A DNA stretch of 64,000 bases from an uncultured Bacteroidota bacterium (GCA_913047695.1 CAJWUI010000005.1:1-64000), one strand, 5' to 3'; shown: positions 18,732 through 28,244, counted from the first letter of the stretch. Notes: generated by a model from the sequence alone, not told the origin. Made by a program: numbers and translations.

Positions 18732-20132
18732 ATGAAACAATATTTTGCACTTTTTTTTAGCCTTTTAATTTTATCCTGTCAGTCTGGAAGTGAGGAGTCT
18801 CGAAAGCCTGAAGATTCAAAATTTCAAGTTAAACCTATTGAACCCATCACAAAAAATATTATATCCCAATCAGTATTGTATGAAGCCAATATCAGACAAT
18901 ATTCTAATGAAGGAACTTTTAACGCTTTTGCTAATGATTTACCTATTATCAAAAAGCTAGGAGTTAAAATCTTATGGCTAATGCCAATTAATCCAATTTC
19001 TACAACAAAAAGTAAGGGACCATTAGGTAGTTATTATGCTGTTTCTGATTACACCAAAGTTAACCCTGAGTTTGGTTCATTGGAAGACTTCAAAAATTTA
19101 GTTGATAAAGCTCATGAATTAGGCATGTATGTTATTTTGGATTGGGTTCCAGGTCATACTGGCTGGGATCATCACTGGATTATTGAAAAGAGTGATTATT
19201 ATCTAAAAAATAAAAAAGGTGAAATTATTGATCCGATAGATTATAGGACTGGGAAATCTTATGGGTGGACTGATGTTGCTGATTTAAACTATAATAATAT
19301 TGAGATGCGAGAAGAACTTCGAGAGGCAATGATATATTGGGTTAAAGAAACAAATATTGATGGATATAGAATTGATAATGCATACACAATTCCTCAAGAT
19401 TTTTATGATAAAACCTTAAAAGCTTTAAGGGAAATAAAGCCATTATTTATTTTAGCAGAGACAGATATTTATCATCCTGGGGGAATAAAACTAGTTAATA
19501 AATTTGATGCAACTTATGATTGGCCCGGGCACCACCTTTCAAAGGACATAGCTCAAGGGAAAAAAAATGCTAATGATTATCATAAACATGTTAACAGGAC
19601 ATTACGTCTATATGGTACTGATAAAATACTTATAAATTTTGTTTCTAATCATGATGAAAATTCTTGGAACGGAACTGTTGAAGAAAGTTTTGGTGAAGCA
19701 GGCCACGCATTTATGGCACTAAATTTTACTCTGCCAGGTATGCCTTTAATTTATTCAGGTCAGGAATATGACTTAGGTAAACGATTACACTTTTTTGAAA
19801 AAGATAGCTTTCCAAAAATAAAAGGTAAAACCATGAATTTACTCAGACAACTTGGAGCACTTAAAAATAATCATAGGGCCCTTGAAACAGGTTCTTTAGG
19901 AGGCTCTTACAAACGCATAAATACTACAAGAAATGACAAAATACTAGCTTTTGAAAGAGAAAAATCAGGAGATACAATTGTAGTATTAGCAAACCTTAGT
20001 AAAGATTATGTTCAATTTACTATGCCATATGACGGAGATTTTCATAGATATCAAGATTTCAAGCGAAAAACCCTTTCTTCCTCATACCAATATGATATAA
20101 AGCCATGGGAATTCTGGATTTTAATTAAGTAA
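18732..20132 (+). CDS. GH13 alpha-amylase lipoprotein
   Basis: A 466-residue amylase with a lipoprotein signal (LLILSC, Cys at about residue 16), so it is probably attached to the outer membrane. The barrel begins with VLYEANIRQYS, and the triad is Asp215 in GYRIDNAY, Glu243 in LAETD and Asp308 in VSNHDENSW. It is shorter than SusG and has no carbohydrate-binding domain that I can recognise. Its likely role is hydrolysis of starch or glycogen fragments outside or at the cell surface, feeding the periplasmic neopullulanase. Confidence 0.91.
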   Translation: MKQYFALFFSLLILSCQSGSEESRKPEDSKFQVKPIEPITKNIISQSVLYEANIRQYSNEGTFNAFANDLPIIKKLGVKILWLMPINPISTTKSKGPLGSYYAVSDYTKVNPEFGSLEDFKNLVDKAHELGMYVILDWVPGHTGWDHHWIIEKSDYYLKNKKGEIIDPIDYRTGKSYGWTDVADLNYNNIEMREELREAMIYWVKETNIDGYRIDNAYTIPQDFYDKTLKALREIKPLFILAETDIYHPGGIKLVNKFDATYDWPGHHLSKDIAQGKKNANDYHKHVNRTLRLYGTDKILINFVSNHDENSWNGTVEESFGEAGHAFMALNFTLPGMPLIYSGQEYDLGKRLHFFEKDSFPKIKGKTMNLLRQLGALKNNHRALETGSLGGSYKRINTTRNDKILAFEREKSGDTIVVLANLSKDYVQFTMPYDGDFHRYQDFKRKTLSSSYQYDIKPWEFWILIK

Positions 20133-20153
20133 TAGTTTTTAAAAATTATTTAT

Positions 20154-20930
20154 TTGAAAAATAAGAACAGACTTTTAGTTTTAAAATTTGCCTTAGTTTT
20201 TAATCTAATTATGATTAATTGCACAATAAAGTCATTACCAGTAATTATAGGTCATCGTGGGGCCATGGGATACATAGCTGAAAATACATTACCATCGATT
20301 AAAAAAGCCATAGATTTAGGAGTAAATGGTGTAGAAATTGATGTTTTTAGATGTGCTAGTGGAGAGCTTGTAGTCTTTCATGACAAGACGTTAGAAAAAT
20401 TGACCAATGCAACTGGTTATATTGAAGCTCTAGATATAGACTCTATTCAAAAGATAGATGTTTTAGGAGGTTATACTATCCCAACACTCGATGAAGTGTT
20501 AGATCTTATAAATGGACGAATTTTTGTAAATATTGAACTAAAAGGGAGCCAGACGGCAATCAAAACGAATGAAATTTTGATTAACTATTTAAAAAATAAC
20601 GTATGGTCTTCTGATAAATTTTTAATCTCAAGTTTTGATTGGGATGAGCTTAAGATATTTCGAAAAATAAATCAGAAAATACCTGTTGCTGTAATCACTG
20701 AAGACGATCCATTAGATGCTATCCCTATAGCCTTGGAATTAAATGCCGTGGCAATTAATCCAGATTACAAAACTCTCAACTCATTTAATATTAAAAAGAT
20801 TAAAGAAAAAAAACTTAAAATTTATCCTTGGACAGTGAATGAAATGGTTGATATCAATAAGATGATTGATTTTCAGGTAGATGGAATAATAACTGATTAT
20901 CCTGATCGTATTCCAAGGTCAACAAACTAA
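20154..20930 (+). CDS. Glycerophosphodiester phosphodiesterase lipoprotein
   Basis: A 258-residue GDPD-fold enzyme releasing glycerol 3-phosphate from glycerophosphodiesters. Motifs are IGHRGAMGYIAENTL (catalytic His and Arg), GVEIDVF and VVFHDKTLEK. A hydrophobic N-terminus ends in a lipobox-like IMINC (Cys near residue 23), suggesting periplasmic anchoring. The frame opens at TTG and no ATG precedes the signal. It follows the amylases by 21 bases and overlaps the end of the convergent tspO by 4 bases. Confidence 0.9.
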   Translation: MKNKNRLLVLKFALVFNLIMINCTIKSLPVIIGHRGAMGYIAENTLPSIKKAIDLGVNGVEIDVFRCASGELVVFHDKTLEKLTNATGYIEALDIDSIQKIDVLGGYTIPTLDEVLDLINGRIFVNIELKGSQTAIKTNEILINYLKNNVWSSDKFLISSFDWDELKIFRKINQKIPVAVITEDDPLDAIPIALELNAVAINPDYKTLNSFNIKKIKEKKLKIYPWTVNEMVDINKMIDFQVDGIITDYPDRIPRSTN

Positions 20931-21412
20931 TTTAAAAATATTATTGCACCATTCAGAATTGCAGCAAAACTTACCCATGCTATGTAGGGGTATAGCATCA
21001 AAGATGCCTTTTGATCAATCAAGCGAAACCAGAAAATACACCGTTGGATTAAAAACCACAAAATAATTATTACGATCAATGACAGTAAAGGTATTTTAAA
21101 ACCGAAAAAAATTAATGACCACACCCCATTTAACATAAGTTGAAAGATAAAATATAAAACTGCTGTCTTTTTATTTCGATTATGTCTTCCATAATACCAA
21201 ACTCTTCCTAAAGCAATACCCATTAGAATATACAAAAAAGACCAAACGGGTGCAAAAATCCAATTTGGTGGAGAAAAAAAAGGCTTGTTTAAATTTGCAT
21301 ACCAATTAGGTATTGCCTGCCTCGTAGTTTTACTAGAAATAAAACCAACAAATAATGAAATAATTATACCAATTATACAATAAATAACAAGTCTATATTT
21401 GTTCTCTTTCAT
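20927..21412 (-). CDS. tspO: TspO/MBR family membrane protein
   Basis: A 161-residue protein with five predicted membrane helices and the family signature NWYANLNKPFFSPPNWIFAPVW. TspO proteins bind porphyrins and are linked to tetrapyrrole and stress regulation. In marine Flavobacteriia the gene often lies near mevalonate or carotenoid genes, and here it is divergent from mvaD with a 75-base gap. The ligand and partner cannot be read from the sequence. Confidence 0.93.
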   Translation of the reverse strand: MKENKYRLVIYCIIGIIISLFVGFISSKTTRQAIPNWYANLNKPFFSPPNWIFAPVWSFLYILMGIALGRVWYYGRHNRNKKTAVLYFIFQLMLNGVWSLIFFGFKIPLLSLIVIIILWFLIQRCIFWFRLIDQKASLMLYPYIAWVSFAAILNGAIIFLN

Positions 21413-21487
21413 AGTTTATAAAACTAGAAAAAATACATTTAGAATAATTATCTAAATAAAGATTTCAATTGAAGCCCTATATTTGAA

Positions 21488-22567
21488 ATGAAAATGAATG
21501 AAAATTTTTTTATTTCAAAAGCTATAGATCCATTACCATATGAATCAAAATGGGAAGCACCAAGTAATATTGCATTAATCAAATATTGGGGAAAAAAAAA
21601 GCTACAAATACCCAAAAATCCTTCACTTAGTTTCACTTTAGATAAGAGTGTCACTAGAACTTTTATTCGTTTTGAGCCATCTAAATCTGGTAAATTTAAA
21701 TTTAAATTTTTCTTTAACGATTCTCTCAAGCCTGATTTTGATGATAAGCTACATGTTTTCTTTGATCGTATTAAAAAATATGTGTGTTGGATAACAAGTT
21801 ATGAGTTAACAATAAAAAGTATAAACACATTTCCACACAGCAGCGGTATTGCTTCATCTGCATCAGCAATGGCAGCGCTTTCTCTAGCGATCATGGATTT
21901 AGAGTTCTATTTATTTAATTTTGAAAAAAATGATTTTTTCTTCACTAAAGCATCATTTTTAGCCAGAATCGGTTCTGGGAGTGCATCGAGAAGTATAAAA
22001 GGTCCTGTTACAATTTGGGGAGATAATAGAAAAATATCAAACTCATCAGATTTATATGCTATCGAATTCGGTAAAGATTTAAATTCAATTTTTAAATCTT
22101 ACCAAGATATCATATTACTAGTTGACAAAGAGTCAAAAAATGTGTCGAGTACAAAGGGTCACGATCTAATGCACTCTAATCTCTATGCTGAAAAAAGATT
22201 TTTACAAGCTAGAAGAAACTTTGATTCTTTAATTTCTATTATGAAATCAGGTGATTTAGATACATTCATTAAAATTGTCGAATTAGAAGCTTTATCATTG
22301 CATGCTATGATGATGACATCAAATCCCTATTATATTCTCATGAAACCTAATACGTTATCAATTATTGAAAAATTATGGGATTTCCGTAAGGCAAAAAATA
22401 TTCCTGCTTGCTTTACAATGGATGCAGGAGCTAATGTTCATATTTTATATCCTTTAGAATATGAAAAACAAATGATCCCATTTATTGATCAAGAATTATC
22501 TTCACTTTGTAAGAACAAAGAATATATTGTTGATCAAGTTGGAGCTGGAGCAAGGAAACTAGATTAA
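21488..22567 (+). CDS. mvaD: Diphosphomevalonate decarboxylase
   Basis: A 359-residue GHMP-family enzyme that makes isopentenyl diphosphate from mevalonate diphosphate. Diagnostic stretches are SNIALIKYWGKK near residue 27, the phosphate-binding loop FPHSSGIASSASAMAAL, GSASRSIKGPVTIWG and TMDAGANVHILYP. The mevalonate-kinase-like gene follows 21 bases later, so two pathway steps are together. A second in-frame ATG two codons downstream could also serve as start. Confidence 0.94.
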   Translation: MKMNENFFISKAIDPLPYESKWEAPSNIALIKYWGKKKLQIPKNPSLSFTLDKSVTRTFIRFEPSKSGKFKFKFFFNDSLKPDFDDKLHVFFDRIKKYVCWITSYELTIKSINTFPHSSGIASSASAMAALSLAIMDLEFYLFNFEKNDFFFTKASFLARIGSGSASRSIKGPVTIWGDNRKISNSSDLYAIEFGKDLNSIFKSYQDIILLVDKESKNVSSTKGHDLMHSNLYAEKRFLQARRNFDSLISIMKSGDLDTFIKIVELEALSLHAMMMTSNPYYILMKPNTLSIIEKLWDFRKAKNIPACFTMDAGANVHILYPLEYEKQMIPFIDQELSSLCKNKEYIVDQVGAGARKLD

Positions 22568-22588
22568 ATATTTTTAGTTATTCATTTT

Positions 22589-23518
22589 ATGAACCAATCT
22601 GTCTTTTTTTCTAAAATTTTGCTTTTCGGAGAATATGGTATAATAAAAAACTCAAAGGGACTAACGATACCCTATCGGTTGTATAAAGGTAATTTGAATA
22701 CATCTTCAAAAATTAATAAGGAAATCGATTCTTCTAACAAAAAAATTTTAGAATTCGTAAAATATCTAAAGAATTTAAATCAAAATCTTGTAGAATTTAA
22801 TTGGCAGAAGTTAGATAATGATCTTAAAGAAAATTTATATTTCAATAGCAATATACCTCAAGGTTATGGTTTAGGAAGTAGTGGTGCCCTTATAGCAGCA
22901 GTATATGAAAAGTATGCTATGTCAAAGATTATTCCTAGTAATTATACAACCTTGAAAAATATTCAAACTCTAAAAAAAATTTTTAGTCATATGGAATCTT
23001 ATTTTCATGGTAATTCTTCTGGATTTGATCCTTTAGTTAGCTATTTAGACACCTCAATTTTGATCGGTCCAGGTAATCATATTAGTACTACTCAAATCCC
23101 TTTTCAAAAGAAAAATGGCAAAGGAGCTATTTTTTTAGTTGACAGCGGAATAAGCAGAAAGACTACATCTATGATTTCAATATTTATGGAAAAAATGAAA
23201 AGCTCAAAATTTAGCCAAACAATCTTTATGGATTTTATAAAGTTTTCTGAAAATTGCATTGATGACTTTATAAATGAAAATCATGATTCTTTTTTTAGAA
23301 ATATCAAAATATTATCGTCTCTAGTTATCCAGAATTTTGATAAAATGATTCCAAAGCCAATTTTTCAATTATGGGAAGAAGGTATAAATACTGATAATTA
23401 TTATCTTAAATTATGCGGATCTGGGGGAGGTGGTTATTTTTTAGGATTTACAGGAGATTTTAAATCTGTAAAAAAAAACCTAAGAGGTTATCCCTTAGAA
23501 TTGATTTATAAACTCTAA
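22589..23518 (+). CDS. Mevalonate kinase-like GHMP kinase
   Basis: A 309-residue GHMP kinase. The N-terminal KILLFGEYGIIKNS, ATP loop YGLGSSGALIAAVY, HMESYFHGNSSGFDPLVSY and C-terminal KLCGSGGGGYFLGF match the Bacteroidota mevalonate kinase group. It phosphorylates mevalonate in isoprenoid synthesis. Its place between mvaD and an S4-domain gene is the usual flavobacterial arrangement. Phosphomevalonate kinase activity is a less likely alternative. Confidence 0.87.
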   Translation: MNQSVFFSKILLFGEYGIIKNSKGLTIPYRLYKGNLNTSSKINKEIDSSNKKILEFVKYLKNLNQNLVEFNWQKLDNDLKENLYFNSNIPQGYGLGSSGALIAAVYEKYAMSKIIPSNYTTLKNIQTLKKIFSHMESYFHGNSSGFDPLVSYLDTSILIGPGNHISTTQIPFQKKNGKGAIFLVDSGISRKTTSMISIFMEKMKSSKFSQTIFMDFIKFSENCIDDFINENHDSFFRNIKILSSLVIQNFDKMIPKPIFQLWEEGINTDNYYLKLCGSGGGGYFLGFTGDFKSVKKNLRGYPLELIYKL

Positions 23519-23558
23519 TCAGCAAATATTTTAAACTTTATTAGTCGTTCAAAAATAC

Positions 23559-24320
23559 ATGAAATCAAAAAAAACCTACCTAGATTCAGAAAATAAATCT
23601 AATATGATGGATCAAAATATTAGAATTAATAAATTTTTATCAAATGCTGGGCTTTGCTCTAGAAGAGAAGCAGATCAATATATCAAAATGGGTTTAGTAG
23701 AGGTAAATGGTAAAATAGTTACAGAATTAGGTTACAAAGTTGCGGCTTCAGATGAAGTTAAATATGATGGTACTCGCATTAAAACAAAACCATTTTTATA
23801 TCTTCTGATAAATAAACCAAAAGGATTCATTGCAACTTTTCAAGGAGACAAAATAGATAAGCCAGTTCAAGATTTAATAAGTTCTAAAACTAATCCTGGG
23901 TTAATACCTGTTGATGATATGGGTAGACCAATGACAGGTCTTTTGATTTTGACAAATGATAGAGAACTTAGGAAAAGACTCAACAAATCTAAATCTACAA
24001 AAATGGTTTATAAAGCCGTATTAAATGAAAATGTAACAAAGCAAATAATTAATAAATTAAAAACAGGGCAGGTGGTATATAATAAACTTTTAAAAATAAA
24101 AGATATTAGCCATATTAATGGAAAGCCTAAAAATGAGGTTGGTTTAGAGGTAAATTCTATAGGTACATCAGAACTGGTAAAGCTTTTTAGTATATGTGGC
24201 TTAAAAGTTGTTTTAATCGATAGAGTTGTATACGGTAGCCTTACAAAAAAAGATTTGCCAAGAGGAAGGTGGAGAAATTTAAGTTCTAAGGAAGTTGGTT
24301 TTTTGAAGATGATGTCCTAA
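23559..24320 (+). CDS. RluB/RsuA-like pseudouridine synthase fold, catalytic motif lost
   Basis: A 253-residue protein with the RsuA/RluB/E/F layout: an S4 RNA-binding domain (about 21-75, IRINKFLSNAGLCSRREADQYI) and a synthase-like domain (about 80-250). The catalytic GRLD motif, whose Asp is universal, is replaced without any gap: the segment from residue 117 reads PVDDMGRPMTGLLILTND, with Gly122 where Asp belongs. The basic motif normally near the end (R/KNRxVRR) reads GTSELVKLF. The flanking family sequence, such as LPRGRWRNLSSKEV, is intact. It may bind RNA without modifying it. The 3' end overlaps the convergent mannosyltransferase gene by 42 bases. Confidence 0.85.
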   Translation: MKSKKTYLDSENKSNMMDQNIRINKFLSNAGLCSRREADQYIKMGLVEVNGKIVTELGYKVAASDEVKYDGTRIKTKPFLYLLINKPKGFIATFQGDKIDKPVQDLISSKTNPGLIPVDDMGRPMTGLLILTNDRELRKRLNKSKSTKMVYKAVLNENVTKQIINKLKTGQVVYNKLLKIKDISHINGKPKNEVGLEVNSIGTSELVKLFSICGLKVVLIDRVVYGSLTKKDLPRGRWRNLSSKEVGFLKMMS

Positions 24321-25619
24321 ACGCTCCATAAAAAACTCATAAAAAACACAAAGGTAAACCAAAAAATAAGCCCCTATCTGCCAATATAATTTTTCTTCAA
24401 CTATTTCGACTCCATACGCGCTGTAGCTCCAAAATACAGTCATACTCCACAAAACTGGATATAAATATCCGCTTAAAATTCCTAGAATTATTATATTAAT
24501 TATGTACCAAGGATGGACTGTTGTTGAGAAAAAAAAATAAATGCTTAAAATAAATAGCATATTTTTAAAAACATCTTTTGGCTCACGATTTGATCTAATA
24601 AACGCGAAAATAAAAACAAATACTGAAATCACATAAGGTGTGATTTTTCCTAAATCTTTAATAATGTTATATCCTTTCAATTTATATCCTATTGCTCTTA
24701 TAATATTGTAAATACTACCATTAAATTCAAAAGTTGAAAACCAAAGTTGAATGGTTTGAAGATAATTTGGGAGAAAATCTTCATCCCAATATGGTAAAAA
24801 TATAACTCCAGTAAAAATCAAAATAAATACTCCATAAATTATAAAATTCTTCAGTCCTAAATACTGAAAGAAAAAAGGAACTAAAATTAAAGGTAAAAGT
24901 TTAGTACCTATCGCAAATGCCATAAAAATTCCACCTAAAATCGGTTGTTGTTTAATGCAATAAAGCCATGAAATAACAGTAAAACACATCATAAGACATT
25001 CCCCATGAAGATTTCCATAACCTTCAACAATTACCAATGGATTAAGGAAATACCATGCAAGATATTCTTTTGATAGCATTAATTTTTCTAACAAGCTTTT
25101 TATTATAAAAAATATTATTATTTCACTTATTAAATATACGCTGCGTATGCAAAGAATTGGTGTGAAAATATTTTCAGAGTTAAAGTTGGCTGCTAAGGCA
25201 AATAGGTATTGACTTATTGGAGGATAATTTGAAAAATTATTTCTACTCAGATATCCCATTTTTTCAAATAATAGTTTCGAATTAGGAAAACCTACTAAAT
25301 CAATTATTTGATTTGGTGTGTAATGATAGGGATTAATTCCAAAAAGCTGAATACTTCCATCCCAAATAAACCTATAAAAATCTTGTGACAGATTAGGTAT
25401 ATAATTCCAAAAAATTAAACGACATATTATACCTATAAAAAAAATATTCCCTATTGAAGAATACTTTTTAACCCAAATCCAAAGCAAAAGAAATAAAAAC
25501 ACGTAGGTACCAATTAAGGGAAGCGTTTGAAACCTTTTTAATTCAAATGATAATAAGGAAAAGCCAAAAAATATTGCAAGCAATATTATGCAACTTGAAA
25601 TGATATAGTTTTTATTCAT
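24279..25619 (-). CDS. Membrane mannosyltransferase-like protein (GT87-type)
   Basis: A 446-residue integral membrane protein with about eleven predicted helices. The first large loop has QDFYRFIWDGSIQLFGINPYHYTPNQI, a pattern of polyprenyl-phosphate-sugar-dependent transferases (GT87/DUF2029 and related Bacteroidota mannosyltransferases). It would use a lipid-linked sugar donor on the outer face of the inner membrane. It overlaps the upstream cellulose-synthase-like GT2 gene by 8 bases. The acceptor is unknown. Confidence 0.75.
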   Translation of the reverse strand: MNKNYIISSCIILLAIFFGFSLLSFELKRFQTLPLIGTYVFLFLLLWIWVKKYSSIGNIFFIGIICRLIFWNYIPNLSQDFYRFIWDGSIQLFGINPYHYTPNQIIDLVGFPNSKLLFEKMGYLSRNNFSNYPPISQYLFALAANFNSENIFTPILCIRSVYLISEIIIFFIIKSLLEKLMLSKEYLAWYFLNPLVIVEGYGNLHGECLMMCFTVISWLYCIKQQPILGGIFMAFAIGTKLLPLILVPFFFQYLGLKNFIIYGVFILIFTGVIFLPYWDEDFLPNYLQTIQLWFSTFEFNGSIYNIIRAIGYKLKGYNIIKDLGKITPYVISVFVFIFAFIRSNREPKDVFKNMLFILSIYFFFSTTVHPWYIINIIILGILSGYLYPVLWSMTVFWSYSAYGVEIVEEKLYWQIGAYFLVYLCVFYEFFMERLGHHLQKTNFLRT

Positions 25620-27111
25620 TCTTTATGTATTGGCTAATCCCAAAATAGCTTATAACTCCAAATCCTATAAAAAGAACTAGATGAAATAAAAACATTCCTA
25701 AATTAAATGATGTATTAAAATTCAAAGAGCATAGAATCCCAAAAAGAAAATAAATTGATAGCACTAATTCTACCAAAGAATATGGAGACATCTTATTTTC
25801 AGAATATTTAAAATTCTTCAAAGAACTCTTGTTAAACTTGGGTGTACGAATAAAGGCACTTTTTTTACCTAAATAAGCCTCTAAAACTGCAACCGAATTG
25901 TGCACCGAGAACCCTAGCATTAATGTATAAAAGTTTATAAACCGCCTAACGTAAATCAAGAAAGAATAAAATCCACCTCCAAATGAGTGTTTGTGAACAT
26001 GCCAATAACAATAAAAAAATATTATTGTACTTAAAATGAACAGGGAACTCATATTAAATATTAACTGATATTCAGGGAAAGTTTCTTTTATAAATATTAA
26101 GGGAACACTTAAAACTGATATTAAAAAAACATTTACAAACATATTACTACTAAATAAATGGAAAAAAGCATTTATTTTTTTATTAAATGTGTATTTTTCA
26201 GAAAATACAACCTTCGCAACCAATTTTCTAAAATTTTCCGCTCCCCCTTTATTCCATCTGAATTGTTGAGAACGTATTGCATTGATTGTTATAGGAAGTT
26301 CTGCCGGTGTAACCACGTTATCCAAATAAACAAACTCCCAGTCTTTTAATTGGGCTCGATAGCTTAGATCTAAATCTTCTGTTAAAGTATCCGCTTTCCA
26401 ATTACCCGAATCCATTATGCAATCTTTTCTCCAAATCCCAGCTGTTCCATTAAAATTTATAAAATGTTTTTGCTGATTTCTACCTACTTGTTCTAAAAGA
26501 AAATGGGCATCTAGAGCAAAGGCTTGTGCTTGTGTAAGAATTGAATGTTCACGGTTTAAATGCCCCCATCTTGTTTGAACTACTCCTACTTTATTATTTT
26601 GAAAATATGGAATTGTTTTTAGAAGCCAATCTGGATTTGGTAAAAAATCTGAATCAAAAATAGCTATAAACTCACCACTTGCTGTTCTCAATCCATTTTT
26701 AAGTGCTCCAGCTTTAAACCCTTTTCTTTTAGCTCGAATAATGTGATGTATAGATAAACCTTTTTCTTTATATTTTGATACTATTTTTTTTGTAACTAAA
26801 AGTGATTCGTCAGTTGAATCATCTAGTATCTGAATTTGAATTAACTCTTTTGGGTATTCTAGATTTGTTATACATTTTAATAAGCGCTTTATCACATAAA
26901 ATTCGTTGTACAGTGGTAATTGAATTGTTACTCTTGGAAGCTTTTCAGGGATTTTACATTTTAAATTATTTTTTTTTTGATAGATTTTAAAATACTTTAA
27001 CATATTCAATTGCAATAAGCTATAACAGAAAATAACGATTAAGCAGCACACATATACTACTATGATCAAGAGTACAGATACTTTAATAACTAAATCTGTG
27101 ACTAATTCCAT
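25612..27111 (-). CDS. Processive-type family 2 glycosyltransferase (cellulose synthase-like)
   Basis: A 499-residue GT2 with an N-terminal membrane helix, a catalytic domain and about four C-terminal helices. Motifs are QLPLYNE, DDSTDES, FDSDFLPN (DxD), TLTEDLDLSYRA and QQFRWNKGG (QxxRW), as in cellulose- or glucomannan-synthase-like proteins. It overlaps its upstream neighbour by 10 bases and the downstream one by 8, so translation is coupled. The polymer or glycolipid it makes is not known. Confidence 0.86.
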   Translation of the reverse strand: MELVTDLVIKVSVLLIIVVYVCCLIVIFCYSLLQLNMLKYFKIYQKKNNLKCKIPEKLPRVTIQLPLYNEFYVIKRLLKCITNLEYPKELIQIQILDDSTDESLLVTKKIVSKYKEKGLSIHHIIRAKRKGFKAGALKNGLRTASGEFIAIFDSDFLPNPDWLLKTIPYFQNNKVGVVQTRWGHLNREHSILTQAQAFALDAHFLLEQVGRNQQKHFINFNGTAGIWRKDCIMDSGNWKADTLTEDLDLSYRAQLKDWEFVYLDNVVTPAELPITINAIRSQQFRWNKGGAENFRKLVAKVVFSEKYTFNKKINAFFHLFSSNMFVNVFLISVLSVPLIFIKETFPEYQLIFNMSSLFILSTIIFFYCYWHVHKHSFGGGFYSFLIYVRRFINFYTLMLGFSVHNSVAVLEAYLGKKSAFIRTPKFNKSSLKNFKYSENKMSPYSLVELVLSIYFLFGILCSLNFNTSFNLGMFLFHLVLFIGFGVISYFGISQYIKNE

Positions 27112-27803
27112 TTTGAAAAGTAAAATTTAAATATCCAACTTAATATTTTATAGCCTGCTAAAAGAGTTCCTTTTATTGTACCTGAAACTTTTGAAACACC
27201 TACACGCTTTCGATACCTGACTGGAATTTCTTTATAGGACATTTTTTTTCTTAAAACTTTGAGTTGCATTTCAATTGTCCATCCATAAGTTTTGTCCTCC
27301 ATTTTTAATTCTTGAAGAGACTGCCATTTAATAGCACGAAATGGACCTAAATCAGAAAACTTACCTTGATACAGCAATTTCATCAGAAAACAAGCTAATT
27401 TATTTCCAAAGATTTGTTGATATGTAAGAGAACCTTTTTCCCTTAATTTTTTGTCTCTAGCGCCAATACAAAAAACAACTTCTTTAAGAATAATCGGAGA
27501 AACAATTTTGTCAAGGTCTTCTGCATAATCTGAATAATCACCATCCAAAAAAACTACAATATCTGGACTATTTTGGGCTAGGTGTTCTAAACCTTTTAAA
27601 CATGCATAACCATAACCTTTTCTGTTTTCTGTAACTACTTCGGCTCCTTTTTTCTCTGCTATTTTAGATGTATTATCGGTTGACGCATTATCAACAACAA
27701 CTATTCTATCAACACTTTTTGGAATTGCATCAATTACAAGGCCTATTGATAGCGATTCATTATAAGCTGGTATAATAACAGCAATTTTTATATCAAATTT
27801 AAT
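27102..27803 (-). CDS. DPM1/DPG-like GT2 with a non-ATG start
   Basis: A 233-residue family 2 transferase of the polyprenyl-phosphate-sugar synthase kind. Reading upstream of the internal TTG at 27548 keeps the frame open through IAVIIPAYNES, IVVVDNASTDNT, NRKGYGYACLKGL and VFLDGDYSDY, so the full catalytic domain is present. The frame has no ATG, GTG or TTG before IAVIIPAYNE. The only candidates are ATT at 27803, directly after the stop of the upstream gene, or ATA at 27791. Translation probably starts at ATT by coupling to the upstream stop. It may supply the lipid-linked sugar used by the GT87-type protein. Confidence 0.82.
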   Translation of the reverse strand: MKFDIKIAVIIPAYNESLSIGLVIDAIPKSVDRIVVVDNASTDNTSKIAEKKGAEVVTENRKGYGYACLKGLEHLAQNSPDIVVFLDGDYSDYAEDLDKIVSPIILKEVVFCIGARDKKLREKGSLTYQQIFGNKLACFLMKLLYQGKFSDLGPFRAIKWQSLQELKMEDKTYGWTIEMQLKVLRKKMSYKEIPVRYRKRVGVSKVSGTIKGTLLAGYKILSWIFKFYFSKWN

Positions 27804-28235
27804 TTAGATGTTTAACTCTTTTTGCTGTTGAGGAACAATAAATTCGTCAAAATACCAGGAAGACCAGGACTCAAACGCTAAGAAAAAAGAAACACCAAAT
27901 GTAATTAATAAAAAAATTAGCATTGCTAAGTTTAAATTTTTTCTTTTGGGATCTATAGAACATTGATTTTGTTTTTTTCTAAAAACGTAGGCTGCATAGA
28001 TTCCTAGACCGATCGCAACTGTTCTTAAGATAATAGATCCTGTTCCTAAACTTCCATCTTCTTTGTAAAAAAAATCTGCGAATGATATAGCTACTACACC
28101 CCCCATCAAACCAAACATAAAAAGAACAGCAGGGGCAACACAACATAACATACCTGTCAAGGCTGAAATAAGACCATATTTTATTGACCACTTAAACGCA
28201 TTTGGACTTTTCATATTAATTTTATTTAGAATCAA
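27804..28235 (-). CDS. Small membrane protein with MerT-like Cys-Cys motif
   Basis: A 143-residue protein with three predicted helices. The first helix contains TGMLCCVAPAVLFMFGLMGG, a vicinal Cys pair followed by Pro and Gly-rich helix, which resembles the metal-binding first helix of MerT/MerC mercury transporters. Another Cys (QNQCSID) lies in a loop. There is no close family that I can name. It lies 9 bases after the DUF547 gene and abuts the GT2 gene, in a minus-strand run that may be one transcript. A role in metal(loid) or thiol transport is only a hypothesis. Confidence 0.65.
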   Translation of the reverse strand: MILNKINMKSPNAFKWSIKYGLISALTGMLCCVAPAVLFMFGLMGGVVAISFADFFYKEDGSLGTGSIILRTVAIGLGIYAAYVFRKKQNQCSIDPKRKNLNLAMLIFLLITFGVSFFLAFESWSSWYFDEFIVPQQQKELNI

Positions 28236-28244
28236 AAATATTTA

